Assembly (NCBI RefSeq): GCF_017104715.1
Contig: NZ_JAAGPI010000025.1
Location: 62,001 to 126,000 of the forward strand
From: Burkholderia sp. Ac-20365
GTDB taxonomy: Bacteria > Pseudomonadota > Gammaproteobacteria > Burkholderiales > Burkholderiaceae
Direction: 5' to 3'
Length of the DNA: 64,000 nt
This document shows, piece by piece, positions 33,408 through 43,587 of this stretch. How positions within the stretch are numbered: the first letter of the stretch is position 1; every line of letters begins with the position of its first letter. The translations under genes were made by a program, and so were the position numbers. The notes below the pieces were generated by a model. That model saw only the letters and a program-made list of their open reading frames with translations. It was not told where the DNA came from and ran no database searches.

Positions 33408-34514
33408 ATGAACGACACGCGCACGCCTGTTTCCCGTATTCCCGTCGATCAACTGCACGAATATGTGCGCACTATCTGGGAGCGGGCGGGCAGTTCGCCG
33501 CGTGAAGCCCAGCTCGTCGCCGATCATCTCGTCGCCGCCAATCTCACGGGGCACGACTCGCATGGCGTCGGCATGATTCCGCGTTACGTCGATTCGTTGC
33601 GCGATGGCGAGCTGAAGTTGAACACGCACGCGAATGTCGTGAAAGATGTCGGCGCCGTGCTGACCCTCGAAGGCAACAAGGGCTTCGGCCAGGTCGTCGC
33701 GCATGAGGCGATGGAACTCGGCATCGAGCGCGCGAAGAAGCTCGGTGTGTGCGCGGTCGCGCTGCGCAACGCGCATCACATCGGCCGCATTGGGCATTGG
33801 GCCGAGCAGTGCGCGAAGGCGGGTTTTGCGTCGTTCCACTTCGTCAACGTCGCGGGCGATCCGCTTGTCGCGCCGTTCGGCGGCGCGGACCGGCGCATCG
33901 GCACCAATCCGTTTTGCGCGGCCTTTCCGCGCGAGGGCAAGGCGCCGCTCGTGCTCGACTTCGCGACCAGCGCCATTGCGTATGGAAAGGCACGCGTCGC
34001 GTACAACCAGGGCAAGCCGACCCCGCCCGGCGCGCTGATCGACCACGCAGGCAACCCGACCACCGAGCCGAAAGTGATGATGGAAGAGCCGTTCGGCGCG
34101 CTGATGCCCGTCGGCGGGCAGGCGGGCGGCCACAAGGGCTTCGGCCTCGCGGCGATGTGCGAGATTTTCGGCGGCGCGCTGTCGGGCGGCTACACGACGC
34201 ACGAAGACACGCTGCAAAAGACCCATGCGATCATCAACTGCATGCTGTCGGTGATCGCCGATCCCGCCGCGTTCGATGCACCCAACGCCGAGGCAGAAGC
34301 CGACGCGTTCGTCGCGTGGGTGAAGGCGTCGCCGCTCGCGGCGGGCGCCGAGCGCATCTACGCGCCGGGCGAACCGGAGCGCGCCACGCGTGCCGAGCGC
34401 GAAGCCAACGGCATTCCCGTCGATCCGCAAACGTGGCGGCAGATTCGCGAGGCGGCGCTTGTTGCGGGACTGTCGCAGGATGCAGCAGATAGCTGGGCGG
34501 CGCGCCTGCGCTAA
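33408..34514 (+). CDS. malate/lactate/ureidoglycolate dehydrogenase family protein (LDH2 type)
   Basis: NAD(P)-dependent 2-hydroxyacid dehydrogenase of 368 residues with the non-Rossmann LDH2 fold. The catalytic His is His52 in GHDSHGVGM; PFGGADRRIGTNPFC and LDFATSAIAYGK are conserved family blocks. Family members act on malate, sulfolactate, ureidoglycolate or proline derivatives; the context (after an M20 peptidase) does not choose among them. A terminator follows at 34587. Confidence 0.88.
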   Translation: MNDTRTPVSRIPVDQLHEYVRTIWERAGSSPREAQLVADHLVAANLTGHDSHGVGMIPRYVDSLRDGELKLNTHANVVKDVGAVLTLEGNKGFGQVVAHEAMELGIERAKKLGVCAVALRNAHHIGRIGHWAEQCAKAGFASFHFVNVAGDPLVAPFGGADRRIGTNPFCAAFPREGKAPLVLDFATSAIAYGKARVAYNQGKPTPPGALIDHAGNPTTEPKVMMEEPFGALMPVGGQAGGHKGFGLAAMCEIFGGALSGGYTTHEDTLQKTHAIINCMLSVIADPAAFDAPNAEAEADAFVAWVKASPLAAGAERIYAPGEPERATRAEREANGIPVDPQTWRQIREAALVAGLSQDAADSWAARLR

Positions 34515-34956
34515 CGCGCACATTTGGTTGCATGCGCATCGAGTCAGGCAAGCCACGCGACCTGCGCACGCGCCATCACCCGACACAAAGCGGCTCTCCG
34601 ACGGGATTGCCGCTTTTTGCCTCCCGTCGCCTCGAATTCCCATAAAAATGCAATCGGAATATGCGTCGATTGCATTAAAACGTTTGCCGATCAAATTCGC
34701 CCCGTTTTAAAACACATATTCTAATTACCGCTTTACGACCCTATTAGAGCGGTGCAAAGAACACGTGTTTGAAGTTTTGCCTCGATACGCAATCGTTTGC
34801 GAGAGCGGCTCCTGGCAAGAACCTTGTCCAGCGGGCATCGCAATACATATGACGAACTGCATTGTTCTGTTCGTTACCCCGCCCCTGCGGATTCTGGTCT
34901 GTTTTAGGCTCGCAATGCTTCACCCGAGTTTTTAACTTTAAAAAGGACCGTTCAAA
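34515..34956. other. 442-bp intergenic region before rpfF
   Basis: Holds a hairpin terminator for the dehydrogenase gene (34587-34618) and an AT-rich rpfF upstream region. No gene is supported. Confidence 0.5.
34587..34618 (+). terminator. Rho-independent terminator of the LDH2-type gene
   Basis: AAAGCGGC (34587-34594), 14-nt loop, GCCGCTTT (34609-34616), then TT. Confidence 0.75.
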
Positions 34957-35835
34957 ATGAATCTGCAAAACCATCACGCCTGCCGTCCGTTTCTCGAAGC
35001 TGGCAAGCTGTCGCAAATCGCCGCGTATTACGAAGAAGAGCGCAACATCATGTGGATGATGTTGCGCGCGCAACCGCGTCCCTGTTTCAACCTCGAACTG
35101 GTGCACGACATTCTCGAACTCGCGCGGGCCGCGCGCGATTCCAATGTGCGCATCGATTTCTGGGTGACGGGCTCGGTGATTCCGACGATGTTCAACGTCG
35201 GCGGCGATCTCAACTTTTTCGCCGACGCGATTCGAAGCGGCCGGCGTCAGGAGTTGATGGCGTACGCGCGCGCCTGCGTCGATTGCGTGCATGCGGCGGC
35301 GCGTGGCTTCGACACCGGCGCGATTTCGATCGCCATGGTGGAGGGCTCGGCGCTCGGAGGCGGCTTTGAGGCGGCGCTCGCGCATCATTTCGTGCTTGCG
35401 CAGAACGACGCGCGCATGGGTTTCCCCGAGATCGCTTTCAACCTGTTCCCGGGCATGGGCGGCTACTCGCTGGTCGCGCGCAAGGCGGGGATGCGCCTCG
35501 CGGAAGAGCTGATCGGCGGCGGCGAGTCGCATACGGGTGAGTGGTACGAAAGCCGAGGCCTCGTCGACCAGCTGTTCGAGCCGGGCGAAGCGTACGTCGC
35601 GACGCGCACTTTCATCGACACGTTGCGCCCGAAGCTCAACGGCATCCGTGCAATGGTTCGCGCGCGTCAACGCGTGCTGCAGTTGTCGCGCGCGGAACTG
35701 ATGGAAATCACGGAAGACTGGGTCGAGGCCGCGTTCACGATCGAAGAGAAGGATCTCGCATTCATGGAGCGGCTCGTAATGCTGCAAAACCGCCGCGCGG
35801 GCAATCTGCGTCCGGCTGCGATGAACGTTGCGTGA
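34957..35835 (+). CDS. rpfF: BDSF synthase (RpfF, enoyl-CoA hydratase/thioesterase-like)
   Basis: Makes the diffusible signal cis-2-dodecenoic acid (BDSF) by dehydrating and hydrolysing 3-hydroxyacyl-ACP. The 292-residue crotonase-fold protein has two catalytic glutamates at Glu138 (GGGFEAA) and Glu158 (GFPEIAF), 20 residues apart as in Xanthomonas RpfF (141 and 161). The opening ...AGKLSQIAAYYEEERNIMW and the long C-terminal helix are RpfF-specific, unlike ordinary enoyl-CoA hydratases. AAAAGGA precedes the ATG. It is convergent with the receptor gene rpfR, as in Burkholderia. Confidence 0.93.
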   Translation: MNLQNHHACRPFLEAGKLSQIAAYYEEERNIMWMMLRAQPRPCFNLELVHDILELARAARDSNVRIDFWVTGSVIPTMFNVGGDLNFFADAIRSGRRQELMAYARACVDCVHAAARGFDTGAISIAMVEGSALGGGFEAALAHHFVLAQNDARMGFPEIAFNLFPGMGGYSLVARKAGMRLAEELIGGGESHTGEWYESRGLVDQLFEPGEAYVATRTFIDTLRPKLNGIRAMVRARQRVLQLSRAELMEITEDWVEAAFTIEEKDLAFMERLVMLQNRRAGNLRPAAMNVA

Positions 35836-36039
35836 GTGGGTGATTGAGCAGTAGACGTAGTCTGATACGCAGAACGCCCCCAGCGCATAGCAGTTAACGC
35901 GCTCCGTCTGCACCCATCAGGTTTTGACGCAACATCAACGTAGCAAGCAGGTAACACGCAGCATGCAATCCGCAGTAGGCAATCGCACCAGTAGTCGTCA
36001 GGCAGGAGATCTCTCAGGTCGAGCGAACTTTTCGGGGGT

Positions 36040-38043
36040 TCAGGCGATCAACCGGATCTTCTGCCTGTCATGCAGCCAGCGTTCGAAGTCAGCCGCGGGC
36101 ATCGGCTTGCCGTAGAGGAAGCCCTGCACGTATTCGACGCCCAGCCCCTTCATGAACAGTTCTTCCGATTCCGTTTCGATCCCTTCCGCCACCACCTTCA
36201 GTTGCAGCGCCTGCGCGACGGCCACCATCGAGCGCACCAGCGCCTGAGATTTCTTGTCCGCATTGATCGAGCTCACGAAACTGCGATCCAGCTTGATGAC
36301 GTCGAGCGGGATGCGCCCGAGTTGCGACAGCGACGAATAGCCTGTGCCGAAATCGTCCAGATGGACTTGCGCACCGAGATCGCGGAATTGCGTAATCAGG
36401 TCGATCGCAGCGGCTTCGTCTTCGATCAGGCAGCTTTCAGTCAATTCGATGTCAAGCAGGCAAGGATCGAGCTGCGCGCGCTGCAAGGCCTCGCTGAAAT
36501 GCGACACCACGGCGGTATCGACCAGTTGCCGCGCCGACACATTGATCGCCACGCGCAGCGACAGCCCGCGCGCTTTCCATTGCGCCGCCTGTTGCGCTGC
36601 CGTCTGCATTACCCAGCGGCCGAGCGGCCCGATCAGACCTGACTCTTCTGCATAGCGGATGAACGCGGCAGGCATGATCTGCCCACGTTCCGGGGAATTC
36701 CAGCGCACCAGCGCCTCGACGCCGTAAACAGTGCCCGTGGCCAGCGAGAGCTTGGGCTGATAGTGCAGCGTCAACTGGCCTTCTTCGAGCCCGCGCCGCA
36801 GGTTGGTGTCGAGCCACATGTACTCGGCGACCTTGCGGTTCATTTCCGGCGAGAACACGCGGTAAGTGCGCTTGCCGTCGTCCTTGGCGACGTACATGGC
36901 GGTGTCGGCGGCGCGGATCAGCGCTTCGAGGCTGTCGCCGTGCTCCGGGAACATTGCGATGCCGATCGAGCAGCCGGTGTAGACCTCCACCAGCCCAAGA
37001 CTGAACGGAACGCGCAGCCGCTCCAGAATGCGCTGCGCCATCGCTTCCATCGACGCGACGGACGCTACCGGCGACAGCACGATGAATTCGTCGCCGCCGA
37101 GGCGCGCGAGCGTGTCTTCGTCGGCGAGGCATTCGCGCACGGCCGACGACACATCCTGGATCAGCCGGTCGCCGAATACGTGGCCGTAGTGGTCGTTGAC
37201 CTTCTTGAAGTTGTCGAGATCGAGAAACAGGATGCCGACGGATTCGCCCGCCGCCGCGCTGGCAATCGCTACACGCGTCTTGTCGTGAATCGCGTTGCGG
37301 TTGGGCAGGCCCGTCAGCGAATCGGTGTTCGCGAGTTCGGACAGCCGCTCCTGTGCGCGCCGTTCTTCCGTGATGTCGGTGCCCGAGCAGATCAAAAACT
37401 GCTCGTCGACGCCGCTGCCGCTCATGACGAACTTGTTGCGAAAGAGAAAGAGCCGCTCACCGTGCACGGTGCGCACGCGGCGCTCGACTTCATAGGCGAT
37501 GCCCTGATTGAAGAAGCCCGAAATATTCTGGCTCGACGCCGCGCCCGCTTCCGACGACATGAAGAGCGCCCACACGCTGCGCCCGACCACGTCTTCTTCC
37601 TTCATGCCGGTGAGTTCTTCGGCGAGCCGGTTGAAGCGCTGGATGCGGCCGTTCTTGTCGACGATCACGACGACCGAGTTGACCTCCGACACGACCTGTT
37701 CGGCAAACGACAGCCCATGCACCAGATCGCGCGCGACCGATTCCGTGTCTTCGTATGCCGAAGCGGTGCCTGCCCAGGTGCTGCTATTGAGTTTCTTGCC
37801 GACGAGATGCAGACGCAGCGCTTCGCCGTGCAGACGCACGTCCATGGTCAGGTGCGCGGTGACGCCCGTGAGCCGGCGGATCTGCGCGGCTTGCGCGCCC
37901 GACAGCGCGATGGCGACCGTGGCGGCATCGTCTTCCGTCTCAGGCGTGAGTTCGAGTGCATTGCTGTCGCTCGACAGCCTCCAGCAGGGGCTGCTCGTTC
38001 CGAATCGGGCGAAAAGCACCTGATCGTGTTGGTCGTCGTTCAT
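36040..38043 (-). CDS. rpfR: BDSF receptor / c-di-GMP enzyme RpfR (PAS-GGDEF-EAL)
   Basis: Senses BDSF and sets the c-di-GMP level. The 667-residue protein has an N-terminal RpfF-interaction region (about 1-95), a PAS domain that binds BDSF (about 115-225), GGDEF (240-400, intact GGDEF at 316-320 in RLGGDEFIVL) and EAL (410-660, EAL at 443-445 with DFGTGYSSL later). The inhibitory RxxD site before GGDEF is not intact (the Arg position is Ala307). Length and domain order equal those of Burkholderia RpfR. Both enzymatic motifs look active; BDSF is expected to favour the hydrolytic side. Confidence 0.93.
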   Translation of the reverse strand: MNDDQHDQVLFARFGTSSPCWRLSSDSNALELTPETEDDAATVAIALSGAQAAQIRRLTGVTAHLTMDVRLHGEALRLHLVGKKLNSSTWAGTASAYEDTESVARDLVHGLSFAEQVVSEVNSVVVIVDKNGRIQRFNRLAEELTGMKEEDVVGRSVWALFMSSEAGAASSQNISGFFNQGIAYEVERRVRTVHGERLFLFRNKFVMSGSGVDEQFLICSGTDITEERRAQERLSELANTDSLTGLPNRNAIHDKTRVAIASAAAGESVGILFLDLDNFKKVNDHYGHVFGDRLIQDVSSAVRECLADEDTLARLGGDEFIVLSPVASVASMEAMAQRILERLRVPFSLGLVEVYTGCSIGIAMFPEHGDSLEALIRAADTAMYVAKDDGKRTYRVFSPEMNRKVAEYMWLDTNLRRGLEEGQLTLHYQPKLSLATGTVYGVEALVRWNSPERGQIMPAAFIRYAEESGLIGPLGRWVMQTAAQQAAQWKARGLSLRVAINVSARQLVDTAVVSHFSEALQRAQLDPCLLDIELTESCLIEDEAAAIDLITQFRDLGAQVHLDDFGTGYSSLSQLGRIPLDVIKLDRSFVSSINADKKSQALVRSMVAVAQALQLKVVAEGIETESEELFMKGLGVEYVQGFLYGKPMPAADFERWLHDRQKIRLIA

Positions 38044-38417
38044 GAGAAGTCCCCGGGCAGAAAGTTGCCTCCAGTCGAGCTCCGAATACGATTACAGCAC
38101 GCGGCGGCTAAGGTCTTATTGACTGACTTGCTTCATTGTAACGAAGCGGCCGGGCGTTAGGCTCCGAATTGATTAACGACCTTGTAATCGCCTTTCTTTA
38201 ACCACAAAGCATAGAAAAAAATGATGCTTTTTTGGGGTCGGTTAAGCAAACGTTGACGTGTGTGGTTGTGCTCGCTGGCTCGCAGGGAGTTGTGCGATCG
38301 TTCGTGTTAAAAGTTATGCGGTTTTGATTGTTGTTGGGGGTTGTTTTTGCGGTGTTGGGTTGGTTTGGTTTGCTTGTGGTTTCGCTGGCATCCGCGTGAT
38401 GTTATTGGTTTGCCTGG

Positions 38418-38668
38418 GTTGCCCCTGTGCGGGGCGGCACTTACTTTCTTTGCCGCCGCAAAGAAAGTAAGCAAAGAAAGCGGGCTAACACCGCCCGTTC
38501 TTGACCTCCGCCTGAGGGCCCCCAACGGGTCCTCTCCTTCATGCGGCGTCGCTCTTTTCGACGCCCGTTGCCAACGCTCTTATTGAGCGCCTCACCCGCT
38601 TCATGCTCCCGCGTCGCGGTTCACGCGATCAGATTGCCCACGTTCTATAGCGGCAAACTGTGTGTAGG
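38418..38668 (+). repeat. repeat unit B of the roughly 250-bp dispersed family
   Basis: Same order as unit A: GTTGCCCC core, hairpin, GAGGGCCCCCAACGG and CAAACTGTGTGTAGG at the end; its left flank (from about 38360, TTTCGCTGGCATCCGCGT) is shared with unit C. Confidence 0.85.
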
Positions 38669-38767
38669 CTTTCGCGGCTTATGCGCTCCACTCTGGACTG
38701 AAAACCAAAGTTACGGCCCGAAAGCACGATCGGTGTCGTAAGAGCGCTGACGTGTGAAGCACTACGA

Positions 38768-39019
38768 CCTACACACAGTTTGCCACCTGGGCGGCATTAA
38801 CCGTTCGCTGCCGCTGGCTGCGTTACGGGTGATTGAAGCGGGTGAGGCGTTGATTCGAAGCGTTGGCAACGGGCATTGAATGGCAGAACGCCGTTTGAAG
38901 TGGAGGAACTGTTGGAGGCCCTCAGGCGGTGGTCAGGAACGGGCGGTGTTAGCCCGCTTTCTTTGCTTACTTTCTTTGCGGCGGCAAAGAAAGTAAGTGC
39001 CGCCCCGCACAGGGGCAAC
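38768..39019 (-). repeat. repeat unit C of the roughly 250-bp dispersed family, inverted
   Basis: Reverse-complement copy of the A/B unit. Its tail end (38768-38795 and beyond) is identical to unit A (28390-28420) over about 30 bp, and its outer flank, with tandem AAACC repeats at 39064-39086, resembles unit B's flank. With unit B it forms a large imperfect palindrome. Confidence 0.85.
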
Positions 39020-39135
39020 GCGTGAAGCACCAGTAACAAAACGCGGATGCCAGCGAAAGCACAAGCAAACCAAACCAAACCAAACCAGCAAGACAAACCA
39101 AACCCACATGCAGCCCCGCAAAAAGGGCACCCCTA

Positions 39136-42100
39136 TCACCGCCGAGCCAACCGAACCCGCATCAACTCCCTGGCCTCGCCAACCACATCCTCTGGCAGAT
39201 GAAATTCACCCGCAACGAGCGCCGCAACCGGCACCCCATCGCGATACAGCACACGATTCCCCGTGACAGCGGGCACCTTGTCACCCGGCAACAGCGTGCC
39301 GACGACATTCAGCGGATCACTACCAGCAACGCACACCAACGCACCATCACCCGCATGACGGCGCACTTCGCGCAATAAAGGAATCGCCTCAGGCAGCGCG
39401 AACTGCTCGCCCGCAAGCCCATTGACGAAACGCCCACCGCGCACCTGGCCGCGCGCCTCGAGCCGCTGATACACCCGCAGCAGATCGCGCCACGGCGGCA
39501 GCCATTCCGCTTCGCGTTCGAGCAACCGCCAGAACACGACGCCATAGCGTCTTAACAGCGCCATCGCAACATGCTCGATCACCTCGGGCGGGGACGATGG
39601 CGAGCGACGCAAAGGCTGGGCATGGTCTTCCGGCAGCGAAGCAGAGGGCCGCCGCAACAGCGCCCAGCGTCCCGCATCATCCATCCCGCCGATCAGCGCC
39701 CCCGCGCCGCGAGGTCGACGGCTCGGAAAATACGACGCGTTGCGCTTCGCAACAGGCTTCAGTAACGCACGCAACCCGGCGAAGCTGTCCGAATTGACGA
39801 GCCCCGCCGCGACCAGTTCGCCGAGTGCGTTTTCCAGTTCGACACGCAGCAGATGCACATCGCCCGAGAGTTCATCGAAGAACATCGCGCCGTGCTGCGT
39901 CAGCGCATCGAACACGAGTTGCGCCTTCGACGACAACTCCGGCTGCTTCGACATATCGAGCAGTGCCGTCCATACAGGCAGCGCGCGGCGCGGCAACAGC
40001 ACGATAGGCGTGCTGCGCACCGGCCCGCTCGCGCCGCGTGCACGATCGGTGAGCCGCATCCAGACGATCTTGCCCGCTCGGCTCAGTTCATCGAGCGACA
40101 TGATCGAATAGTCCTTCAGCCGCGCCGGCAGGATGTCTTCTTCCCAGGCGCTCGCCGCCGCCTGAAAACCTTCGAGCTGATCGAGCACGGCGGCGAGCGC
40201 GTCGCGTCCTTCGGCGCGCGTGTCAGGTGTGAGGTGCTGCCACTCGAACAGAAAGCGCATGAAATCGTGCCGCTCGACAGGCTCGATCTCGCGCCGCAGG
40301 CGCCGCACCGTATATCGATGGATGCGCGCGAGCAGATGCCGTTCGCACCATTCTTCGTCGGTTGCACCCGGTGTGAAGCGGCCGCGCATCACGTAGCCTT
40401 CTGCTTCGAGCCGCGTGAGCGCAAGCGCGACAACGGAGGCGGGTAGCGCCAGCGCGCGTGCAATCACCGAAAGCGGCAGCGGCCCGAAACCCGTCAGCCG
40501 CGCGCGTACCACGTCGACGAGCGCGTCGTCTTCCGTCCAGGCTTCGTCGAAACCTTTCGGCGCGCGCAGCGCCGGTTCTATTTCCGCATGCGGATAGATC
40601 GCGCGCAGGCACGTCAGGCGCTCGGCGGGCAGCCATAGCGCGTCGTGCTGCGCGATCTGCATGCGTGTGGCGTGGCCCGTTTTCGCCAGTTGTGCAAGCC
40701 ACGCGGGCCAGCCTTCGTTGCGCTGCGCCTCGGCTTCCGTGATGCACGCGAGCCCCATCAGCGCCTCGTGCATCTCGTCGGTGTTGCGCACTTGCGGCCA
40801 TGCTTCTTCGCCGACGCCTGCAATTGCGTCGGCATCGAGTGCGCCGAGATCGTCGGCGGATTCGGGGCCGTTCGTGTAGCGGCGGTTCAGCACCGCTTGC
40901 GTGCGGCGCTCTTCGATTGGTGCGTCGTCGAGAAACGCGTAGGGCTTGGCCGTGAGAATTTCCGCGGCGAGCGGCGAGGGCGCGGGCAGATCGCGCGACA
41001 CCAGCGCGATGTCGCCGCTCTCGATTCGCCGCAGCAATGCGAGCCACGCGTCGGTGTCCATCGCTTCGTGCAGGCAGTCGTCGAGCGTCTGGTCGACGAG
41101 CGGATGACTCGGCAACTCGCGCTCGCCAACGATGTTCTCGAGACATGCCGCCTGATCGGGAAACACGGTCGCGAGCAGATCGTCGCTGCGCATGCGCTGC
41201 AACGGCGGCGGCGTTTTGCGGCCGCCCGTGTAGCGCGGCAACGCGAGCGCCGTGGTCGCGTTCCAGCGCCAGCGCACACCGAACAGCGGCGCGTCGAGCA
41301 GCGCCTGAACCAGCACGTGTTCGGCGGTCGCCGGGCGCAGATAACGCCACACTTCATCGAGCGCGAAGCTGTGCGCGCCCGTCAGCGACAGCACGATCGC
41401 GTCTTCCGTCGCGGCGGCCTGTAACTCGAAGTTGAAGGTGCGGCAAAAACGCTTGCGCAGCGCAAGGCCCCACGCGCGATTCACACGGCTGCCGTACGGC
41501 GTGTGAATCACGAGCTGCGTGCCGCCTGACTCATCGAAGAAGCGCTCCATGACAAGCGTGTCTTGCGTCGGCAGCGCGCCGAGCGTCTGGCGGGCGCGCG
41601 CCAGATATTCGACGATCTGTCGCGCGGCCGCTTCGGGTACAAGTGTTTGTTCGACGAGCCACGCGATGGCGGGTTCGAGATCGAGCGTGGTCTTGGCCTG
41701 CTGTTCTTCCAGCGTGACTACGCTGTCGTGCGGGTCGGCGAATGCATCGGCGTCCGAAGCGACCTGCGTGACGATTCGCTGCCCGATTTCCGCGCGCAAC
41801 CGCGCGACGCCCATCGACAACTCGTCGCTGCGCCCCGGCGCTTCGCCGAGCCAGAACGGAATGTTCGGCGGTTGACCTTGCGCATCTTCGACGCGCACAC
41901 GGCCGCTCTCGACACGCATGATCCGGTACGAGGCGTTGCCGAGCTGGAACACGTCGCCCGCGAGGCTTTCAACGGCGAAGTCTTCGTTGACGGTGCCGAT
42001 ATTGAGCCCTTGCGGTTCGAGAATCACCGCGTAGTCGGCATTCTCGGGAATCGTCCCGCCCGACGTCACCGCATACAGCTGCGCGCCGCGCCGTCCGCGT

Positions 42101-43587
42101 AGCGTGCCGTTCACCGCGTCACGATGCACATAAGCCGCGCGCGGTCCGTGGCGGCTCGTATAGCCTTCGGCAAGCATGCGCAGCACGGCATCGTATTGCT
42201 CGCGTTCGAGCGATGCATACGGCGCGGCGTGGCGGAAGCGCTCGAACAACGCGTCCTCGCTCCATTCGGCATTGCAGACTTCAGCGACGATCTGCTGCGC
42301 AAGCACGTCGAGCGGCGCGCGCGGAATGTGCAGCATGTCGAGTTCGCCGCGCCGCACGCAATCGAGCAATGCCGCGCATTCGATCAGATCGTCGCGCGAC
42401 GAAGGAAAAAGCCTTCCCTTCGGCATGCCGCCCACATGATGGCCCGAGCGTCCCACACGTTGCAGAAACGGCGCGATCGCGCGCGGCGAACCCATCTGGC
42501 AGACGAGATCGACGTCGCCGATATCGATGCCCAACTCCAGCGACGCCGTCGCGATCAGCACGCGCAGTTCGCCACGCTTCAGGCGTTGTTCGGCGTCGAA
42601 ACGCTGCTCTTTGGCAAGGCTGCCGTGGTGCGCGGCACCCGCGTCCTTGCCGAGGCGCTCAGTCAGATGCCGCGCGACGCGCTCGGCCATGCGCCGCGTG
42701 TTGACGAACACGAGCGTCGTGCGATGCTGTGCGACCAGTTCAGCGAGCCGGTTATAGACGAGTTCCCACGCTTCGTTCGACATCACCGCTTCGAGCGGCA
42801 CGGGCGGAATCTCCAGCGCGAGATCGCGCTCCCGTACATGGCCGACATCGACGATCGCGCAATCGGCGGGCTCGCTGCTGTCGATACTCGCGCCGCCAAC
42901 CAGAAAACGCGCGACGGCCTCGATCGGCTTTTGCGTCGCCGATAGCCCGATACGCGGCAAACGTCGTCCGCACAACGCGTCGAGCCGTTCGAGCGACAGG
43001 GAAAGATGACTGCCGCGTTTGCCGCCCGCCATCGCGTGGATTTCATCGACGATCACGGTGCGCACCGTCGCGAGCATCTTGCGGCCCGATGCGGATCCGA
43101 GCAGCACGTACAGCGATTCGGGTGTCGTGACGAGAATGTGCGGTGCTCGCTTTTTCAGCGCGTTGCGCTCCTGTTGCGTGGTGTCGCCCGTGCGCACGGC
43201 GGTGCGGATTTCGGGCACGGGCAGACCGCTTGCGGCCAGCTCGTTCGCGATGCCTTCGAGCGGCGTTTGCAGGTTGATGCGGATATCGTTCGACAGCGCC
43301 TTGAGCGGCGACACGTAGACCACCAGCGTTTCGTCGGGCAGCGTGCCGCCGTGCGCGAGGCCGTCGCGCACGAGTTCGTCGAGCGCGGCGAGAAAGGCGG
43401 TCAGCGTCTTGCCCGAGCCTGTCGGCGCGGCGACGAGCGTGTGCCGGCCGCTGCGGATCAACGGCCAGGCGGCCGCTTGCGCGTCGGTGGGCGCGGGAAA
43501 GGTCTTCCGGAACCAGCCCGCGACGGCGGGATGGAACTCGGCCAGTGGATCGGCCTTTCCGATGGCGGCGGTGGAAGCGGGAGTCAT
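39136..43587 (-). CDS. lhr: Lhr-family large ATP-dependent helicase (DEAD/DEAH, superfamily 2)
   Basis: Large helicase of 1483 residues from the ATG at 43587 (an in-frame ATG at 43617 is also possible; neither has a strong ribosome-binding site). The N-terminal RecA core has Walker A APTGSGKT, the DEIH box and later VGRSGHHVGG; the long C-terminal part, of about 800 residues, is the Lhr core and Lhr-CTD with a winged-helix and beta-barrel module. E. coli Lhr is 1538 residues, so the length fits. Role in DNA repair or replication-associated unwinding; alone on its strand between the repeats and the AKR gene. Confidence 0.9.
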   Translation of the reverse strand: MTPASTAAIGKADPLAEFHPAVAGWFRKTFPAPTDAQAAAWPLIRSGRHTLVAAPTGSGKTLTAFLAALDELVRDGLAHGGTLPDETLVVYVSPLKALSNDIRINLQTPLEGIANELAASGLPVPEIRTAVRTGDTTQQERNALKKRAPHILVTTPESLYVLLGSASGRKMLATVRTVIVDEIHAMAGGKRGSHLSLSLERLDALCGRRLPRIGLSATQKPIEAVARFLVGGASIDSSEPADCAIVDVGHVRERDLALEIPPVPLEAVMSNEAWELVYNRLAELVAQHRTTLVFVNTRRMAERVARHLTERLGKDAGAAHHGSLAKEQRFDAEQRLKRGELRVLIATASLELGIDIGDVDLVCQMGSPRAIAPFLQRVGRSGHHVGGMPKGRLFPSSRDDLIECAALLDCVRRGELDMLHIPRAPLDVLAQQIVAEVCNAEWSEDALFERFRHAAPYASLEREQYDAVLRMLAEGYTSRHGPRAAYVHRDAVNGTLRGRRGAQLYAVTSGGTIPENADYAVILEPQGLNIGTVNEDFAVESLAGDVFQLGNASYRIMRVESGRVRVEDAQGQPPNIPFWLGEAPGRSDELSMGVARLRAEIGQRIVTQVASDADAFADPHDSVVTLEEQQAKTTLDLEPAIAWLVEQTLVPEAAARQIVEYLARARQTLGALPTQDTLVMERFFDESGGTQLVIHTPYGSRVNRAWGLALRKRFCRTFNFELQAAATEDAIVLSLTGAHSFALDEVWRYLRPATAEHVLVQALLDAPLFGVRWRWNATTALALPRYTGGRKTPPPLQRMRSDDLLATVFPDQAACLENIVGERELPSHPLVDQTLDDCLHEAMDTDAWLALLRRIESGDIALVSRDLPAPSPLAAEILTAKPYAFLDDAPIEERRTQAVLNRRYTNGPESADDLGALDADAIAGVGEEAWPQVRNTDEMHEALMGLACITEAEAQRNEGWPAWLAQLAKTGHATRMQIAQHDALWLPAERLTCLRAIYPHAEIEPALRAPKGFDEAWTEDDALVDVVRARLTGFGPLPLSVIARALALPASVVALALTRLEAEGYVMRGRFTPGATDEEWCERHLLARIHRYTVRRLRREIEPVERHDFMRFLFEWQHLTPDTRAEGRDALAAVLDQLEGFQAAASAWEEDILPARLKDYSIMSLDELSRAGKIVWMRLTDRARGASGPVRSTPIVLLPRRALPVWTALLDMSKQPELSSKAQLVFDALTQHGAMFFDELSGDVHLLRVELENALGELVAAGLVNSDSFAGLRALLKPVAKRNASYFPSRRPRGAGALIGGMDDAGRWALLRRPSASLPEDHAQPLRRSPSSPPEVIEHVAMALLRRYGVVFWRLLEREAEWLPPWRDLLRVYQRLEARGQVRGGRFVNGLAGEQFALPEAIPLLREVRRHAGDGALVCVAGSDPLNVVGTLLPGDKVPAVTGNRVLYRDGVPVAALVAGEFHLPEDVVGEARELMRVRLARR

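Larger units (their letters stand above)
38044..39135. other. 1.1-kb intergenic region holding inverted repeat units B and C
   Basis: Contains repeat unit B (38418-38668) and unit C (38768-39019, inverted), about 99 bp apart, with shared flanks that extend the similarity outward (to about 38360 and 39080). No coding gene is supported. It separates rpfR from the Lhr-type helicase gene, both transcribed leftwards. Confidence 0.6.

Noticed and set aside
34744..35913. Minus-strand ORF of 389 codons over rpfF.
   Set aside because: No family features; it is the antisense shadow of a clear rpfF.
38341..39090. The repeats as a CRISPR array.
   Set aside because: Only two units, about 250 bp long and inverted, with no short direct repeats or spacers.
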